NCBI GenBank assembly: GCA_034359265.1
Contig: CP136891.1
Span: 86,012,001-86,076,000 of the forward strand
Reading direction: 5' to 3'
Length of the DNA: 64,000 bases
From: Canna indica
Taxonomy: Eukaryota > Streptophyta > Magnoliopsida > Zingiberales > Cannaceae
Shown here: positions 62,651 to 64,000 of the stretch, piece after piece
How the letters are laid out: each line of letters opens with the position of its first letter
How positions within the stretch are numbered: position 1 is the first letter of the stretch
The notes under the pieces: model-generated
What the model was told of the DNA's origin: nothing
The model's input: only the letters and a program-made list of their open reading frames with translations
The model's database searches: none
Program-made: the position numbers and the translations under genes

Positions 62651-63198
62651 GAGAATATTATGCAAAGGACGAGGTCGGTAGCTCCATTGAGCACATAAAA
62701 TGGGTGATAATATTACGTACTCAATGGGTGATAATTAGTGTTCAAAACTCAATTAATTAAAAATGAATAGAGTAAGAATTAAGTTTTAGTAATTAACAAA
62801 AAAAAAAAGTAATATATCAAGTTAGTTCCAATGACAATTTAATGAATTGATTCTAATTCCAATACAAGTATAATTTACAATATCTGGCAATTAAATGAAG
62901 CAACTAGCAAGACAACCTGCTATTGCAGGTCAAACCGCAACATTATCATGCACAAGGAAAGTGTTTTTAAATTCTATTCTTTATTTTTTAAAATAGAATC
63001 TCCTGCTCCCTATAATTGACACCACTCCTACTACTTTACTCTTTTTTTATTTTGACCATAGTGACTCGAAGTTACAGATTTACCCCTACTTCTGACAACG
63101 CTTGTCTTTTGCATGCATACGTCCGCGTCACATGATCCATTAACCCTTTCTTTTATTGCTTATTAACCATACTGCCATTCTCTCTGTCACTTCCGCAG
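62651..63198. other. Spacer upstream of the terminal gene
   Basis: AT-rich sequence with no gene seen. It probably holds distal promoter sequence of the gene starting at 63939. Confidence 0.35.
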
Positions 63199-63382
63199 CA
63201 CGTGACCTGGGAAGAAGTCAAAAAGAAGAAAAGCCACATGCAATGAGAAAGCAGGAAATCACGTGTTTCTCACGTGAGGAGTTAAAACTGTTGCGGAAAA
63301 CACGAAATGGGTGCTGTTTTCGAAATGGGAATTTGCTGCGGAAACGTCGCGTGTTCCTCGGCATCCGCCTTCGGTATAAATA
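63199..63382 (+). promoter_or_regulatory. G-box-rich promoter with TATA box
   Basis: Three CACGTG G-boxes (63199-63204, 63260-63265, 63271-63276) lie within 80 bp. They are followed by a TATAAATA box at 63375-63382 and a GC-richer leader. This arrangement suggests bZIP/bHLH control of the gene that starts at 63939. Confidence 0.65.
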
Positions 63383-63404
63383 CCTCCTCCATCATCGTGT
63401 TCTC

Positions 63405-63938
63405 TGAAACGAATGATTCGAAGCTTTGTTAGAGGCTTAGAGCTCTCCTTTTTGACGAAGAATTGCTCGCTGTTTCCCACTTTTGGTTGCGAATTTGAAG
63501 CGTAAGGAATCGAAGCTTTGATTTTTAGCGCCTGTTCTTCCGCGGTCGGTGTCGGATTCCGAGAATGTGAGCGAGAGAGAAGAGGGGCCAGTGAGACGAA
63601 CGACTACGAGCTCCTTGTTTGATTCCTGCTTTGATTCTCGAGTGCCATTGGAGAGGAGGGAGAGGGCATCGAATCGCTTCTGGGATTTTGCTGTCTGCTT
63701 TCGTGGATTTGCTTCATCTCTTGACGAGAAAATTGCTTCGGCTGACGCCAATTGTGCTTCATCCTGTTCGATTCCGATAAAAGATCCAAAGAAAGCTTCC
63801 TTTTCCGTTCCCAATTTCTTCTACAGTGTGAAAAGGAGTGTATTTTTCGTCTTCATCCTCTTCCGTTCTCCCTTCTTGGCTATTTAAAGAGTTGAGAACC
63901 GGAGAAAGGTGGAGTTTGCGGGGGGTACTGAAGCGAAG
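63405..63938 (+). other. Probable 5' leader of the terminal gene
   Basis: About 0.5 kb between the TATA box and the ATG at 63939 is predicted leader. It contains a 112-codon frame (63549-63887), rich in Ser/Arg/Phe without a known domain. It could be a uORF or could be chance. Confidence 0.4.
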
Positions 63939-64000
63939 ATGTCGGATTTGGCGATGGACTCCGATGGCGAGGTCGGCCTGGAAGCAATGAACTCGAGCCA
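63939..64000 (+). CDS. Start of an unidentified gene, truncated by the window
   Basis: An ATG at 63939 opens a frame reading MSDLAMDSDGEVGLEAMNSS up to the window edge, after a plausible promoter and leader. Twenty residues are too few to name the protein. A later Met (residue 6) could also serve as start. Confidence 0.5.
   Translation, partial: MSDLAMDSDGEVGLEAMNSS

Noticed and set aside
1..64000. tRNA genes, conserved miRNA precursors, CRISPR arrays, bacterial-type operons
   Set aside because: Scanned by eye for tRNA arms, common plant miRNA sequences and regular spacer arrays; none seen, and CRISPR or operons are not expected in plant nuclear DNA.

Overview
This is plant nuclear DNA. Intron-rich genes for CIPK, CIN-TCP, CC-type glutaredoxin, inositol transporter and mitochondrial L14 sit in long AT-rich spacers filled with CACTA, hAT, Mutator-like and LTR-element debris. 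GC-rich first exons that fall away downstream (WD40 gene, glutaredoxin, TCP) suggest a monocot outside the grasses. That placement is inference and no species is claimed.

Layout: 1-5.6 kb is spacer with a Ty3/gypsy LTR fragment on the minus strand. 5.6-6.9 kb holds a class II CIN-type TCP gene (minus) with an exact miR319 site and a long leader. 9.7-23 kb is a repeat block: an LTR-like repeat with a nested hAT MITE, a complete 4.07-kb CACTA element (12198-16266, TSD GTA), a 170-bp multi-hairpin Mutator-type element with a 9-bp TSD, and a 926-bp hAT-like element. 23.2-26.4 kb holds a mitochondrial uL14 gene of the HUELLENLOS type (plus). 27.0-30.2 kb holds an INT2-like inositol/H+ symporter in six exons (minus). 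30.7-36 kb is spacer with a 78-bp tandem repeat and a second LTR-like copy. 36.7 kb holds a ROXY/CC-type glutaredoxin (plus). 38.8-42.1 kb holds a PAK1IP1/MAK11-like WD40 gene (minus) with a 0.5-kb foldback MITE in its last intron. 43.3-46.3 kb is a MITE cluster. 47.4-51.0 kb holds a complete 14-exon CIPK23-like kinase (plus). 52.5-62.7 kb is repeat-rich and contains a second CACTA element (56490-60905, TSD GTT), a copia-like LTR and a gypsy gag relic. At 63.4-64.0 kb the promoter, leader and first codons of another gene run off the window.

The host genes are independent loci with no operon-like logic. The most striking feature is the pair of CACTA elements. They belong to one family and lie in opposite orientations. 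One keeps the 5' transposase part and the other keeps the transposase C-terminus plus an apparently intact second gene, so the two deletion derivatives largely complement each other. All exon boundaries were read by eye from GT/GC-AG sites and frame continuity.
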